Of a DNA stretch of 64,000 nt, positions 29,293-37,647 are shown in pieces; within the stretch, counting starts at the first letter, position 1, and each line of letters begins with the position of its first letter. Origin of the DNA: DASYPQ01 sp046155895 (GTDB lineage: Bacteria > Planctomycetota > UBA1135 > GCA-002686595); NCBI GenBank assembly GCA_046155895.1, contig JBJXFB010000118.1, positions 1 to 64,000 on the forward strand, in the 5' to 3' direction. The position numbers and the translations under genes are program-made. Below the pieces are notes generated by a model, which did not search any database, had not been told where the DNA came from, and saw nothing but the letters and a program-made list of their open reading frames with translations.

Positions 29293-32200
29293 CTAGCGCA
29301 GCACGATCTCCTGGGCTCCCGCCGCCGCGGAAGCGGGACCGACGTCCAGGGTGACGCTCCCTTTCAGCCCCGAGTCCGTGGTCGCCTCGACCACGAACCG
29401 CCCCGCCGGGAGCGTCAGCCCGTGGAGGCGCACCTTCCCCTTCTCCATCGCTGCCGGGAACCACGTCGCCCCGACGTGGATCGTCTCCCCGCGCTCGTCG
29501 ATCGCCTTCGACGCGAGCGTGCTCCACTTCGCTTCCGGATCCGCGAACGAGCAGAAGACGCTCGTTTCGTAGCCACGCTCGGGCGTGAGCTCGACGCGCG
29601 TCGTCTCGTCGGGGCGGACTTCCACCTGGTTCTTGCGCAGGAACCAGCCGTCGTGATGGAGCGTGATCGTCCACGTCCCCGGCGTGATCGTCCGCGAGCG
29701 GAACACGCCGGATTCCAGCGTGAACTCCTCCGTCGCGTGCCCGTCCCGGTTCAGCCACGGACGCGCGTGCTCGAGGTCCTTCTCCGACAAGCCCTTCAGC
29801 ACGAGCTCGAGCTTCCCGAGAGCTCCGGGCGAGAGCACGCCGACGTCCCGCGTCTCGCCCGCGGCGAGGTCGAACACCTCCGTACGGAACACCGTCTGCC
29901 CCCCGCGGTACACGCGCAGCTCGTAGCGGCCCGCGAGCAGCGGCCCCTCCTCGAACTTGCCGGTGTCGGGATCGAAATCGATGTATCCGCCCGTGTCGCC
30001 TCCCTCGGGGTAGTACACGACGCGCAGATCGACGGGCACGCGGCCGTCCTCGCCGACGATCCGGCCGCGGACCCTCGCGTCGGGCTCGGCGCGGCTCTCG
30101 ACGACGATCTCCACGTCCCTCGCGCCGGGCAGAACTCCCTGCAGGGTCCCGCGCGAGGGGATCGAGAAGACGTTCTTCGGATCGGCGGCGAGGTCGTAGC
30201 GGTGTGCGCCGTCGAGGTTCGCGAGGAGGAATCTCCCCTCCTCGTCCGAGTCGCTCTGCCGCGGGTAAGCGAAGCCGTACGGATCCGGCTTCGCACGAAC
30301 CGTCCATCGCGCGACCGGCTGGCCTTCCCGGTCGACGATCCTCCCCGTGATCGTGAGACCGGGATCGAGCACGAGCTCGACGGAGGTCGTTTGGCCGGCC
30401 GCGCATTTCGCCCGGAGCTTCGCCTTGCCGAGCTCGGGACGCCCCTCGAGGCTGGCGTTGAGCTCCTGCTGGCCCGGCGCGATCCAGTCGAGGCGGAACT
30501 TTCCATCCGCATCCGTCTTCGCGCGCGGGGTCGGGAACGGCTCGAAGTACCAGCCCCCCCTGTGCTCCACGGCGGCGACGACCCGCGCGCCGGCGACCGG
30601 TGCGCCGCTCGCGTCGACGACGCGGCCTTCGATCTTCGCGGGCTCGGCCAAGACGACGTCGACGTGCCCCTTCGCCCCCTCGACCGCCTCGACGTGCCCG
30701 CGCCAGAGGGGCCAGCCCCGAGCGGAGACCGTGACGTCGTGCACGCCCGGCTGCAGGTCGCCGGCGTAGGTGAAGCGGCCGTCGGCGTCGCTCGTGACGG
30801 GCACGGGGTCGGGGATCGAGGCACGCAAGCCGTTCGGCAGGTCGACGATCCCCCCGCCGCGCTCGCCGATCTTCACGAGCGCTCCCGCGACCGCGTTGCC
30901 GGCGGGATCGACGACGCGTCCGCCGATCTCGGCGCCCCCCCGGGCGAGTTCGAGCACCACCTGGCGCGACCCGTTCGGACCGAGCGGCAGCGCCGCGACC
31001 TCGAATTGGTAGGAGGCCGAGAAGCCGCGGGCGCGGGCTCCGATCTCCGCGTCTTCGCCGAGCTCGCCGACGCGGAATGATCCGTCGGGCGCCGTGCGCG
31101 CGGTCCGATGCGGGCGCGAGGAGATCCAGCGCGTGCCCTCGACCCAGATCTCGGCGCCCCCGACGCCTCCGCCGTCCGGTCCGACGACGCGGCCCTCGAC
31201 GGTCAGCTTCTCCTGGAGGCGGAGCTCGATCTCGCGCCGCTCTCCCGCCACGACCTCGATCGGGAAGCGCGCTCCGCGGTCGACGTAGATCTCCGCCTGG
31301 ACGGCGTAGAGGCCCGCGAGCTCGGCGCGGCCCTGCGCGTCTGTTCGCCGGCGAAGGTACTCGTCGCGCGGCGCGGGATCCTCGAGGCACCGCACGTCGA
31401 TCGAGTAGTCGACGGCGGGCGTCCCGTCCGCGTGCAGGAGCGTGACGAGGACGTCCCCGCGCGTCTCAGCCGGCACATCGGGAACCGCCGAGAGGGCCGC
31501 GGTGCGACTCGAGACTACGTGCGGCTCCTCGACGACGAACGATCGCGTCGGCTCCGGCTCCGCGGGCGCTCCGAGTCCCAGAGCGATCCCCCCCGGCGAC
31601 GCGAGGGAAGAGCGTTCGGCCCTTCCCGGTGCGCTCATCGCCCTCCAACCGAGCACGACGAGGATCACGGCAGCGACGGCGATCACGACCTTCTTCACGA
31701 TCCACGCTCCTCCGGCGATCCCCGCCGGTGCGAATCCGCTCCCGCCGGTCGCGGCGGGAGCGGAGGGGAAGGCGATCGGGAGCAGCGCTCCCATCCAGCG
31801 CGACCGGCCGCCTTCGAACTTCGTGTCGAGCCGCGCGCGGAGGTCCTCGAGCGCGCGCGAGAGGCGCGACTTCACTGTTTTCACCGGGACGCCGAGCTTC
31901 AGGGAGATCGCGGCGGGCTCGAGGCCTTCCCAGAAACGCAGGAAGACGGTCGTGCGGTACGGCTCGCGCAGCGCCTGGACGGCGTCGAGGACCTCGCGCT
32001 CGACCTCGAGACGCTCGATCGGATCCGCCGGAGGACCTCCGACTTCCTCTCGCGCGACGCGGTGCTCCCGATCGGCGCGGCGGCGCTCACCGCGCGCGCG
32101 GTCGAGCGCCAAGTGGCGGGCGACCGTCGCCAGCCAGCCGCGCACGGAGCCGGCGCTTCGCGGCGGGCGCTCGAGCGCGACGACGAGCGTGTCCTGGACG

Positions 32201-32310
32201 AGGTCCTCGGCCCGGCTCTCGTCGCGGACGAGCGACCTCGCCAGCGCGCGCAGCGACGCCACTTGGCGCGTGAGGTCGTTCGAGGTCGAGGCTTCCGATT
32301 CGTTCCGCAT
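29293..32310 (-). CDS. ECF sigma factor fused to membrane and carboxypeptidase-regulatory-like domains
   Basis: This 1005-residue protein starts as an ECF sigma-70 factor: region 2 at about 12-75 (ESRAEDLVQDTLVVAL, GWLATVARHLALD) and region 4 at about 105-160 (LREPYRTTVFLRFWEGL, KTVKSRLSRALEDLR). One transmembrane segment follows (about 205-223, KKVVIAVAAVILVVLGW). The remaining 780 residues are repeated carboxypeptidase-regulatory-like / Ig-type modules, seen as GRVVDPAGNAVAGALVKI, GRVVDASGAPVAGARVVA and GRIVGEDGRVPVDLRV. The external part would be outside the cytoplasmic membrane. Such C-terminally extended ECF factors are known from planctomycetes. How sigma activity is freed is unknown. 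TAGGAT ends 11 bases before the ATG. It follows the beta-helix gene by 69 bases. Confidence 0.85.
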   Translation of the reverse strand: MRNESEASTSNDLTRQVASLRALARSLVRDESRAEDLVQDTLVVALERPPRSAGSVRGWLATVARHLALDRARGERRRADREHRVAREEVGGPPADPIERLEVEREVLDAVQALREPYRTTVFLRFWEGLEPAAISLKLGVPVKTVKSRLSRALEDLRARLDTKFEGGRSRWMGALLPIAFPSAPAATGGSGFAPAGIAGGAWIVKKVVIAVAAVILVVLGWRAMSAPGRAERSSLASPGGIALGLGAPAEPEPTRSFVVEEPHVVSSRTAALSAVPDVPAETRGDVLVTLLHADGTPAVDYSIDVRCLEDPAPRDEYLRRRTDAQGRAELAGLYAVQAEIYVDRGARFPIEVVAGERREIELRLQEKLTVEGRVVGPDGGGVGGAEIWVEGTRWISSRPHRTARTAPDGSFRVGELGEDAEIGARARGFSASYQFEVAALPLGPNGSRQVVLELARGGAEIGGRVVDPAGNAVAGALVKIGERGGGIVDLPNGLRASIPDPVPVTSDADGRFTYAGDLQPGVHDVTVSARGWPLWRGHVEAVEGAKGHVDVVLAEPAKIEGRVVDASGAPVAGARVVAAVEHRGGWYFEPFPTPRAKTDADGKFRLDWIAPGQQELNASLEGRPELGKAKLRAKCAAGQTTSVELVLDPGLTITGRIVDREGQPVARWTVRAKPDPYGFAYPRQSDSDEEGRFLLANLDGAHRYDLAADPKNVFSIPSRGTLQGVLPGARDVEIVVESRAEPDARVRGRIVGEDGRVPVDLRVVYYPEGGDTGGYIDFDPDTGKFEEGPLLAGRYELRVYRGGQTVFRTEVFDLAAGETRDVGVLSPGALGKLELVLKGLSEKDLEHARPWLNRDGHATEEFTLESGVFRSRTITPGTWTITLHHDGWFLRKNQVEVRPDETTRVELTPERGYETSVFCSFADPEAKWSTLASKAIDERGETIHVGATWFPAAMEKGKVRLHGLTLPAGRFVVEATTDSGLKGSVTLDVGPASAAAGAQEIVLR

Positions 32311-32321
32311 CCGCTTCCCCG

Positions 32322-32327
32322 ATCCTA
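32322..32327 (-). promoter_or_regulatory. -10-like TAGGAT before sigma fusion
   Basis: Minus-strand TAGGAT lies 11 bases upstream of the ATG at 32310. It suggests the sigma fusion has its own promoter within the 69-bp gap after the beta-helix gene. Confidence 0.3.
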
Positions 32328-32379
32328 GGGACGCCGCGGACGGCCGGAAGACCTCCAGGTCGTGGGATTGCTGGACCGG

Positions 32380-34146
32380 CTACCAGCTGACCGTCACGCC
32401 GGAGCTCACGTTCCACGCGTCTCCCACGGGAGGGGCGCAGAACGACGGCTTCGCGTCCCGGTACCAGATCTGGTAGTGGCGCAGCGATCCCGGAGCGATC
32501 GGATCCCCCACGGCGGCCGACCGGGCGGTGATCGACGGGTCGCCAAGCTCGGGCGCCAGGACGGCCCCGTTCGCGTCCGTCGACTTGGTGTAGAGCCGCC
32601 TCGACGTCCCGCCGACGCACCGCACGCCGTCGCCGTAGGGCGTGCCGGCGGGGATCGACGCGCTCCCCTGGAGGACGATGCACGCGATGCCGACGCGGAG
32701 CTCGGCGCCCGCGATGGCGACGGTGTCCGGGTTGGTCGCTCCCGTCGCCCACGCGACTCCGCCGGTCGAGAAGAAGTCCGAGTTCAAGCATCCGTGGCCG
32801 GCCAAGCCGTTGTTGCCGCACGGGCACGGCGTCGCGAGCGTGCCGTCGCCGAAGCAGAAGGTCTCGTAGAGCGCGTTCTGCCGCTCGAACGCCCCCATGT
32901 CGACGATCGGCCGGGTCCCCGAGCCCGTGTCCGCCGCGACGGGATCGTCCGAGATCCGAGGCAGGCCGGCGCGATCGGTCGTCGACACGGCCGGGACCGC
33001 CGCGTTGTTGCCGGAATCCGCGCACGGCGTCCCGCTCGCGAGGGTGTAGTCGCCGCCCACGGCGTTGATGAACATCGGATCGCCGGACACGTTGCCTGTC
33101 CCCGCGATCCCCCCCTGCACGCAGGAGTAGCTCACCTGCCCGGCGCCGGCGATCTGGTTCGCCGTCCCCTGCGCGCCGCCCGGACCCGAGTTGAAGTAGA
33201 CGATCGAGTTCGCGATCGTCGCGCCGGCACCCGACACGAGGATCCCGGCCGTCGCGTTCACGCTCGAGAAGTTCCCCGTGATCGTGCAGCCGCGCACGGC
33301 CGCCGAGGAGCTCGAAATGAAAATCGCGCCGCCTCCGCCCGTGCCTGTCGATGTGTTCCCGGTGAAAATGCAGTCGTAGACCTTCACCGGCGAGCCGCCG
33401 AAGATCTCGATCCCGCCCGCGCGGGCGGCCGAGTTTCCCGTGAAGATGCAGCGCCGGAACGTGGACGCGACGCCGCTGGCCATGTCGAAGGCGCCGCCGA
33501 AGGCCCCGCCGACGTTGCCCACGAATCGGCACAGCGTGAACGTCGGGCTGCTGGCGCTGATGTAGCCCGCGCCGCCGCCGAAAGTGCAGCGGTTCCCCTG
33601 GACGAGGCAGTTCACGATCGTCGCCTGCCCGGAACCGAGGAAGAGGAAGCCCCCTCCGCGGTCGTCGTTCGCCGCGCCGTTGGCGTTCCCCCCGCTGACC
33701 GTGAAGCCGTCGAGGATCGCCGTCGCGTTCGCGCCGGTCCCGCGCACGACGTGGAAGCTGTTCTCGGCGTTGTTCGTGAACCCGACGTCGTCGCCGAGCA
33801 GGTCGCCGGAGAGGACCGCGATGTTCACCGCCGGGTCGCGCTCGGCGAGGGTCCCCTCCCCGCCGGCGAAGCCGCCGTAGATCTCGACGCCACTTTCGAG
33901 GTTGAAGGAAATCGTCCGGGCGGCCGTGGAGGTCGGGACGTAGGTCCCGTCGGCGACCCAGACCTGATCGCCCGCGTTCGCGGCCGCGAGGGCGAGTTGC
34001 AGACCCCCGGATCCCTGGAAGGCGTCCGCCCAGGTCGATCCGTCGTTCGCCCCGCTGGCGAGGTTCGCGTCGACGAAGAAGGTCCCGGCGAAGGCGGGGG
34101 CGGATGTGGCCAGGAAGGCGGCAAGGACGGCGATTCGGGGGTGCAT
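32380..34146 (-). CDS. Secreted beta-helix protein with CPCGN-type C-terminal domain
   Basis: This 588-residue protein has a signal peptide (IAVLAAFLATSAPAFAG) at the ATG at 34146, supported by GGAG seven bases upstream. The mature N-terminus (FVDANLASGANDGSTWADAF) is the usual opening of choice-of-anchor Q beta-helix proteins. A right-handed parallel beta-helix follows to about residue 440, rich in GNxA, GGG and xxNCxVxGN turns. The C-terminal 160 residues begin at ETFCFGDGTLATPCPCGN and contain GHGCLNS, YGDGVRCVGG and HYQIWYRDA. This module recurs at the ends of many secreted planctomycete proteins and may be a sorting or surface domain. Its role, and any carbohydrate or adhesion function of the helix, are unproven. 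Confidence 0.8.
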   Translation of the reverse strand: MHPRIAVLAAFLATSAPAFAGTFFVDANLASGANDGSTWADAFQGSGGLQLALAAANAGDQVWVADGTYVPTSTAARTISFNLESGVEIYGGFAGGEGTLAERDPAVNIAVLSGDLLGDDVGFTNNAENSFHVVRGTGANATAILDGFTVSGGNANGAANDDRGGGFLFLGSGQATIVNCLVQGNRCTFGGGAGYISASSPTFTLCRFVGNVGGAFGGAFDMASGVASTFRRCIFTGNSAARAGGIEIFGGSPVKVYDCIFTGNTSTGTGGGGAIFISSSSAAVRGCTITGNFSSVNATAGILVSGAGATIANSIVYFNSGPGGAQGTANQIAGAGQVSYSCVQGGIAGTGNVSGDPMFINAVGGDYTLASGTPCADSGNNAAVPAVSTTDRAGLPRISDDPVAADTGSGTRPIVDMGAFERQNALYETFCFGDGTLATPCPCGNNGLAGHGCLNSDFFSTGGVAWATGATNPDTVAIAGAELRVGIACIVLQGSASIPAGTPYGDGVRCVGGTSRRLYTKSTDANGAVLAPELGDPSITARSAAVGDPIAPGSLRHYQIWYRDAKPSFCAPPVGDAWNVSSGVTVSW

Positions 34147-34268
34147 CGGTGGACTCCAGGGCGAGCGCGGGGGAACGCGGATGCTAGCACGGTCCCGACG
34201 GGTGCAATTGGGCATTCCTTCTGACCTCAAGAACCGTCGGCATTCCTGGGCATGTCGTCGCGCCTGTA

Positions 34269-34298
34269 TTGACAATCGATCACAATGTGATTGACAAT
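34269..34298 (+). promoter_or_regulatory. Operator-like repeats before wHTH-GHKL gene
   Basis: Two copies of TTGACAAT (34269-34276 and 34291-34298) lie exactly 22 bp apart, two helical turns. Between them is the perfect palindrome ATCACA-A-TGTGAT (34279-34291). The region is AT-rich for this genome. It looks like a -35 box combined with a binding site, possibly for the encoded winged-helix protein. Confidence 0.5.
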
Positions 34299-34304
34299 CT
34301 GGCC

Positions 34305-35279
34305 GTGTCGAGCCTCCGGAGCTTCCTGCTCGAAGAGGCCTGGGCTGGAACCCCCACCCTCGGAGCCCGGGCTGCGGCCCGATTCGGCATCTCGAGGCAG
34401 GCCGTCCACGCGCACATCACGCGACTGATCGAGGAGGGGTTGATCGAAGGATCCGGACGCACTCGCGCCCGAATCTACCGGCTCCCATTTCTCGCCGACC
34501 ACAGGATCGAAGTCCCTCTCTCCGAGCCCTTCGACGAGGAGTCGATCTGGCTCAGCCACTTCGCGCGCCCGCTCGAAAGCCTCCACGCCAACGTCCTCGA
34601 GATCTCCCGCTTCGGTCTGACCGAGTGCCTGCGAAACGCGGCCGACCATTCCGGAGCGGCCACGGCCTCCCTTCGTGTCCGCCGCAACGCCCTGGCCGTC
34701 GAGATCTCGGTCACCGACCGCGGGGAGGGCCTCTTCCGCCGGCTCGACGCCCACGACCCGCTGCGGGCAGCCCTCGATCTCGTCAAGGGAGGGAAGAGCA
34801 GCGATCCGGTCGCGAGGGCGGGCCGGGGAATCGGATCCGTGGCGCGAGTCGTCGACACGTTCTCGGTCTGGTCGGGGCACCACCGGCTGCGCCGAGAGAA
34901 CGATTCGTGGAGCCTCACCGAACTCGAGGGGCGCGTGCCCGGCACGACCGTCGCGATGCGGATCCATGTTTCCTCGCGCCGGACGCTGGGCGATTCGCTC
35001 CATCGCCCGCGAATCGAAGTCCCCGTCCGCCTCGCGCTGCGCGGCGAGCTGTCGCCGACCTCGCGGGCAGCGGCGCGGCGGCTCCTCGAACGCCTCGAGA
35101 CCGCCGGTGAACTCCTCCTCGACTTCACGGGTATCCCCGCCGTCGGTCCGGCCTTCGCGGACGAGATCTTCCGCGTCTTCCGCCGCGAGAATCCCGGCGT
35201 CTCGCTGGCGCGTGTCGGCGCGAGCGCGGCCGTCGAGCGCGCGCTGCGCGCCGCCGAGGGATCAGGCGCCCGCTCGTAG
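34305..35279 (+). CDS. Winged-helix / GHKL ATPase / STAS-like (DUF4325) regulator
   Basis: This protein of about 324 residues combines three parts. An N-terminal winged helix has LGARAAARFGISRQAVHAHI and ends with the GRTRARIYRL wing. A GHKL anti-sigma-like ATPase follows, with N-box LTECLRNAADHSGAA, G1 VTDRGEGLFRR and G2 RAGRGIGSVARVVDTF. The C-terminal STAS-like domain contains LLLDFTGIPAVGPAFADEIFRVF. Proteins of this build combine DNA binding with the partner-switch logic of SpoIIAB/SpoIIAA. The GTG at 34305 is chosen because the upstream in-frame TTG (34269) and GTG (34287) lie inside operator-like repeats. The start is uncertain. Its 3' end overlaps the convergent FMN reductase gene by 18 bases. 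Confidence 0.75.
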   Translation: MSSLRSFLLEEAWAGTPTLGARAAARFGISRQAVHAHITRLIEEGLIEGSGRTRARIYRLPFLADHRIEVPLSEPFDEESIWLSHFARPLESLHANVLEISRFGLTECLRNAADHSGAATASLRVRRNALAVEISVTDRGEGLFRRLDAHDPLRAALDLVKGGKSSDPVARAGRGIGSVARVVDTFSVWSGHHRLRRENDSWSLTELEGRVPGTTVAMRIHVSSRRTLGDSLHRPRIEVPVRLALRGELSPTSRAAARRLLERLETAGELLLDFTGIPAVGPAFADEIFRVFRRENPGVSLARVGASAAVERALRAAEGSGARS

Positions 35280-35849
35280 GCTCGCGACCACCGTCACGAG
35301 CCGTTTCGCGATCGATTCGAGCGTGCCCTGCTGCTTGGCGTCCTTCAGCTTCCCGTCCTCCGCGAAGGCCTCGTTCGCTTTGGGGATCGCGAGCTGCTCG
35401 GGGAGGACGAGCACGCGGATGTTCCCGAGGATCGAGCGCACGGTCGCGAGGCTGCGCAAGCCTCCGAGCGCGCCCGTCGAGGCGGAGCAGAGCGCCGCGA
35501 CCTTCCCGTCGAAGCTCTGGAGCGCCGTCTCGCCCTTCTCCGGACGCGAAGCCCAGTCGATCGTGTTCTTGAGGACGGCCGAGATCGAGCTGTTGTACTC
35601 GGGCGAGGCGATGAAGAGCCCGTGGTGCTCCATCATGAGCTTCTTGAAGCGCCGGCCGTTCTCGGGGACGCCCTGCGATCCCTCGAGGTCGCCGTCGTAG
35701 AGCGGCATGGGGAGGTCGGCGAGGTCGACGAGCGTCGCTTCACCGCCCGCGCCGCGGACGGCGTCGGCGGCGAGGCGCGCGAGCTTCTTGTTGAACGAAT
35801 CCCGGCGGAGGCTGCCGGCGAACACGAGGATCCTGGGCGCGGGAGACAT
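35262..35849 (-). CDS. NADPH-dependent FMN reductase
   Basis: This 195-residue flavodoxin-fold enzyme is of the NAD(P)H-dependent FMN reductase / azoreductase family. It has the phosphate-binding loop FAGSLRRDSFNKKLA, the DLADLPMPLYDGD strand-turn and the signature FIASPEYNSSISAVLKNTIDW with the conserved Pro-Glu-Tyr-Asn. Such enzymes reduce FMN or small quinones and can relieve oxidative stress. The ATG at 35849 is three bases after GGGAG. It lies 23 bases downstream of the Rieske gene on the same strand, so the two may form a small redox operon. The convergent gene overlaps its end. Confidence 0.88.
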   Translation of the reverse strand: MSPAPRILVFAGSLRRDSFNKKLARLAADAVRGAGGEATLVDLADLPMPLYDGDLEGSQGVPENGRRFKKLMMEHHGLFIASPEYNSSISAVLKNTIDWASRPEKGETALQSFDGKVAALCSASTGALGGLRSLATVRSILGNIRVLVLPEQLAIPKANEAFAEDGKLKDAKQQGTLESIAKRLVTVVASLRAGA

Positions 35850-35872
35850 GGGCTCCCTGTATCAGAACCGCG

Positions 35873-36229
35873 TCATTTCCGGCCACTCCAGATTTCGCAG
35901 TCCGCACCTTTCTCGCGCACGCGGTACGTCCTTGCGTTCTCGCACAGGCCACCGACGGCCGCGCCCGTCCTCGGATCGAAGCGGTAGTTGTGCAACGGGC
36001 ACAGCGCGTGCTTCCCCTCGAGCAGCGGTCCTCCGATGATCCGTCCGCCTTCGTGCGGACACGCGGCATCGAGCGCGTAAAGCTTTCCCTCCACACGGCA
36101 CAGCACGACCTGCTTCGCCGTCCCCGCGTCCTCATCGCCGATCTCGACGCGCCTCGCGTGCCCTTCCGCGATCTCGACAGTGCCCTCGATCAGCGCCGGC
36201 TGGCCGCGAAACAGGTCGAGGAACCCCAT
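35873..36229 (-). CDS. Rieske [2Fe-2S] ferredoxin
   Basis: This 118-residue soluble Rieske protein has both cluster motifs, CPHEGG and CPLHNYRFD, giving the two Cys and two His ligands. It resembles the small ferredoxins of dioxygenase systems and NirD-like proteins rather than bc1-complex subunits, since it lacks a membrane anchor and the disulfide cysteines. The N-terminus is MGFLDLFRGQPA. It probably transfers single electrons to an oxygenase or reductase not encoded here. The gene is leaderless by inference: TAGCAT ends seven bases before the ATG, within a palindrome shared with the divergent phosphodiesterase gene. Confidence 0.88.
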   Translation of the reverse strand: MGFLDLFRGQPALIEGTVEIAEGHARRVEIGDEDAGTAKQVVLCRVEGKLYALDAACPHEGGRIIGGPLLEGKHALCPLHNYRFDPRTGAAVGGLCENARTYRVREKGADCEIWSGRK

Positions 36230-36235
36230 TCGGCC

Positions 36236-36247
36236 GATGCTAGCATC
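36236..36247. promoter_or_regulatory. Palindromic bidirectional -10, GATGCTAGCATC
   Basis: A perfect 12-bp palindrome gives TAGCAT on both strands: plus 36241-36246 (nine bases before ATG 36256) and minus 36242-36237 (seven bases before ATG 36229). The whole divergent gap is only 26 bp. A single symmetrical -10 may serve both leaderless genes. Confidence 0.5.
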
Positions 36248-36255
36248 CCGGCCCG

Positions 36256-37647
36256 ATGAAGCCGGTCCTGCTCGTCGACGTCGTCGGCCTCACTCCGCGT
36301 CTCCTTTCCGCGCGCACGCCGAACCTGCAGGATCTCGCCCGCCGTGGCGCGAGCGCGCCCATGAGCACCGTGCTCCCCGCGGTCACGTGCAGCGCCCAGG
36401 CGACGATGCTGACCGGCCTCCCGCCGGCGAGCCATGGAGCCGTCGGCAACGGCTGGCTCGACCGCGCGAGCGGCGAGGTCGCGCTGTGGCGCCAGTCGAA
36501 CGCGCTCGTTTCCGGCGAGAAGATCTACGAGGCCGCCCGCCGTCTCGATCCTTCGTTCACCTGCGCCAAGCTCTTCTGGTGGTGGAATCTCGGCGCGGCC
36601 GTCGACTGGTCGATCACGCCGCGCCCCTTCTATCCCGCGGACGGCCGCAAGATCCCCGCGATCTACGCCTGGCCGACCGCCTACGGCGTCGAGATGGAGC
36701 GCGCGCTCGGTCCCTTCCCCTTCTTCGACTTCTGGGGGCCGCGCTCCGGCCTCCCTTCGAGCCGCTGGATCGCCGACGCCGCCATCCGAACTCTCCAGGA
36801 GCGCAAGCCGACGCTCACGCTCGTCTACCTCCCGCACCTCGACTACGACTTCCAGCGCCATGGACCCGACGACGAGCGTTCCCTGCGCGCCGTCGAGGAG
36901 ATCGACCGCGTCGTCGGCGACTTGAGGGCCGCGGCAGAACGTGCGGGCGCGGAGATGGTGATCGTCAGCGAGTACGGCCTCGTCGCCGTCGACACGCCGA
37001 TCGACGTCAACCGCGCGCTGCGCCGTTCGGGCCTCCTCGTCGCGCGCGCGACGCCGGCCGGAGACGTGCTCGACACCCACGCGAGCGCGGCCTTCGCGGT
37101 CGCCGATCACCAGGTTGCGCACGTCTACGCGCGTTCCCGCGAACTGCAGGAGCACGCCAAGTCCGTGATCCTCGCCCTCCCGGGCGTCGAGGAGGTCCTC
37201 GAGGGCGAGGCGAAGCGCGAGCACGGTCTCGACCATCCGCGCGCGGGCGACCTCGTCGCGATCGCTCGGCCCAACGCGTGGTTCACCTGGTACTACTGGC
37301 TCGACGACGACGACGAGCCCGACTTCGCCCGCACGGTCGACATCCACCGCAAGCCCGGCTACGACCCCTGCGAGCTCTTCCTCGACCCCGCGCTCGCCGC
37401 GCCGAAGCTGCGCATCGCTCTGCGCCTCGCGCAGAAGAAGCTCGGGATGCGCTACTTGATGGACGTGATCCCGCTCGACCCGAAACTCGTGCGCGGCAGC
37501 CACGGCCGCCTCCCCGACGATCCGAGGGACGGGCCGGTGTTCCTGTGCTCGAAGCCCTTCGCGGAGTGCGGCGGCGTCCCGGGGAACGGCGTCGTCGCGA
37601 TGGCGTCCGTGAAAGACCGCGTGCTCGCCCTGCTCCGGCGTCCGTGA
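36256..37647 (+). CDS. Type I phosphodiesterase / alkaline phosphatase superfamily protein
   Basis: This 463-residue protein belongs to the nucleotide pyrophosphatase/phosphodiesterase branch of the alkaline phosphatase superfamily. MKPVLLVDVVGL supplies the first metal Asp, and LPAVTCSAQATMLTG contains the nucleophile Thr. LVYLPHLDYDFQRHGPD gives Asp and His ligands, VIVSEYGL stands at the usual Asp-His strand, and a late VRGSHGRLP His is conserved. A Trp-rich WYYWLDDDDEPDF insert is unusual. No signal peptide is evident, so it is probably cytoplasmic, and its phosphodiester substrate is unknown. Its stop overlaps the GTG start of the MFS transporter gene (37644-37647), so the two are coupled. 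Confidence 0.82.
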   Translation: MKPVLLVDVVGLTPRLLSARTPNLQDLARRGASAPMSTVLPAVTCSAQATMLTGLPPASHGAVGNGWLDRASGEVALWRQSNALVSGEKIYEAARRLDPSFTCAKLFWWWNLGAAVDWSITPRPFYPADGRKIPAIYAWPTAYGVEMERALGPFPFFDFWGPRSGLPSSRWIADAAIRTLQERKPTLTLVYLPHLDYDFQRHGPDDERSLRAVEEIDRVVGDLRAAAERAGAEMVIVSEYGLVAVDTPIDVNRALRRSGLLVARATPAGDVLDTHASAAFAVADHQVAHVYARSRELQEHAKSVILALPGVEEVLEGEAKREHGLDHPRAGDLVAIARPNAWFTWYYWLDDDDEPDFARTVDIHRKPGYDPCELFLDPALAAPKLRIALRLAQKKLGMRYLMDVIPLDPKLVRGSHGRLPDDPRDGPVFLCSKPFAECGGVPGNGVVAMASVKDRVLALLRRP

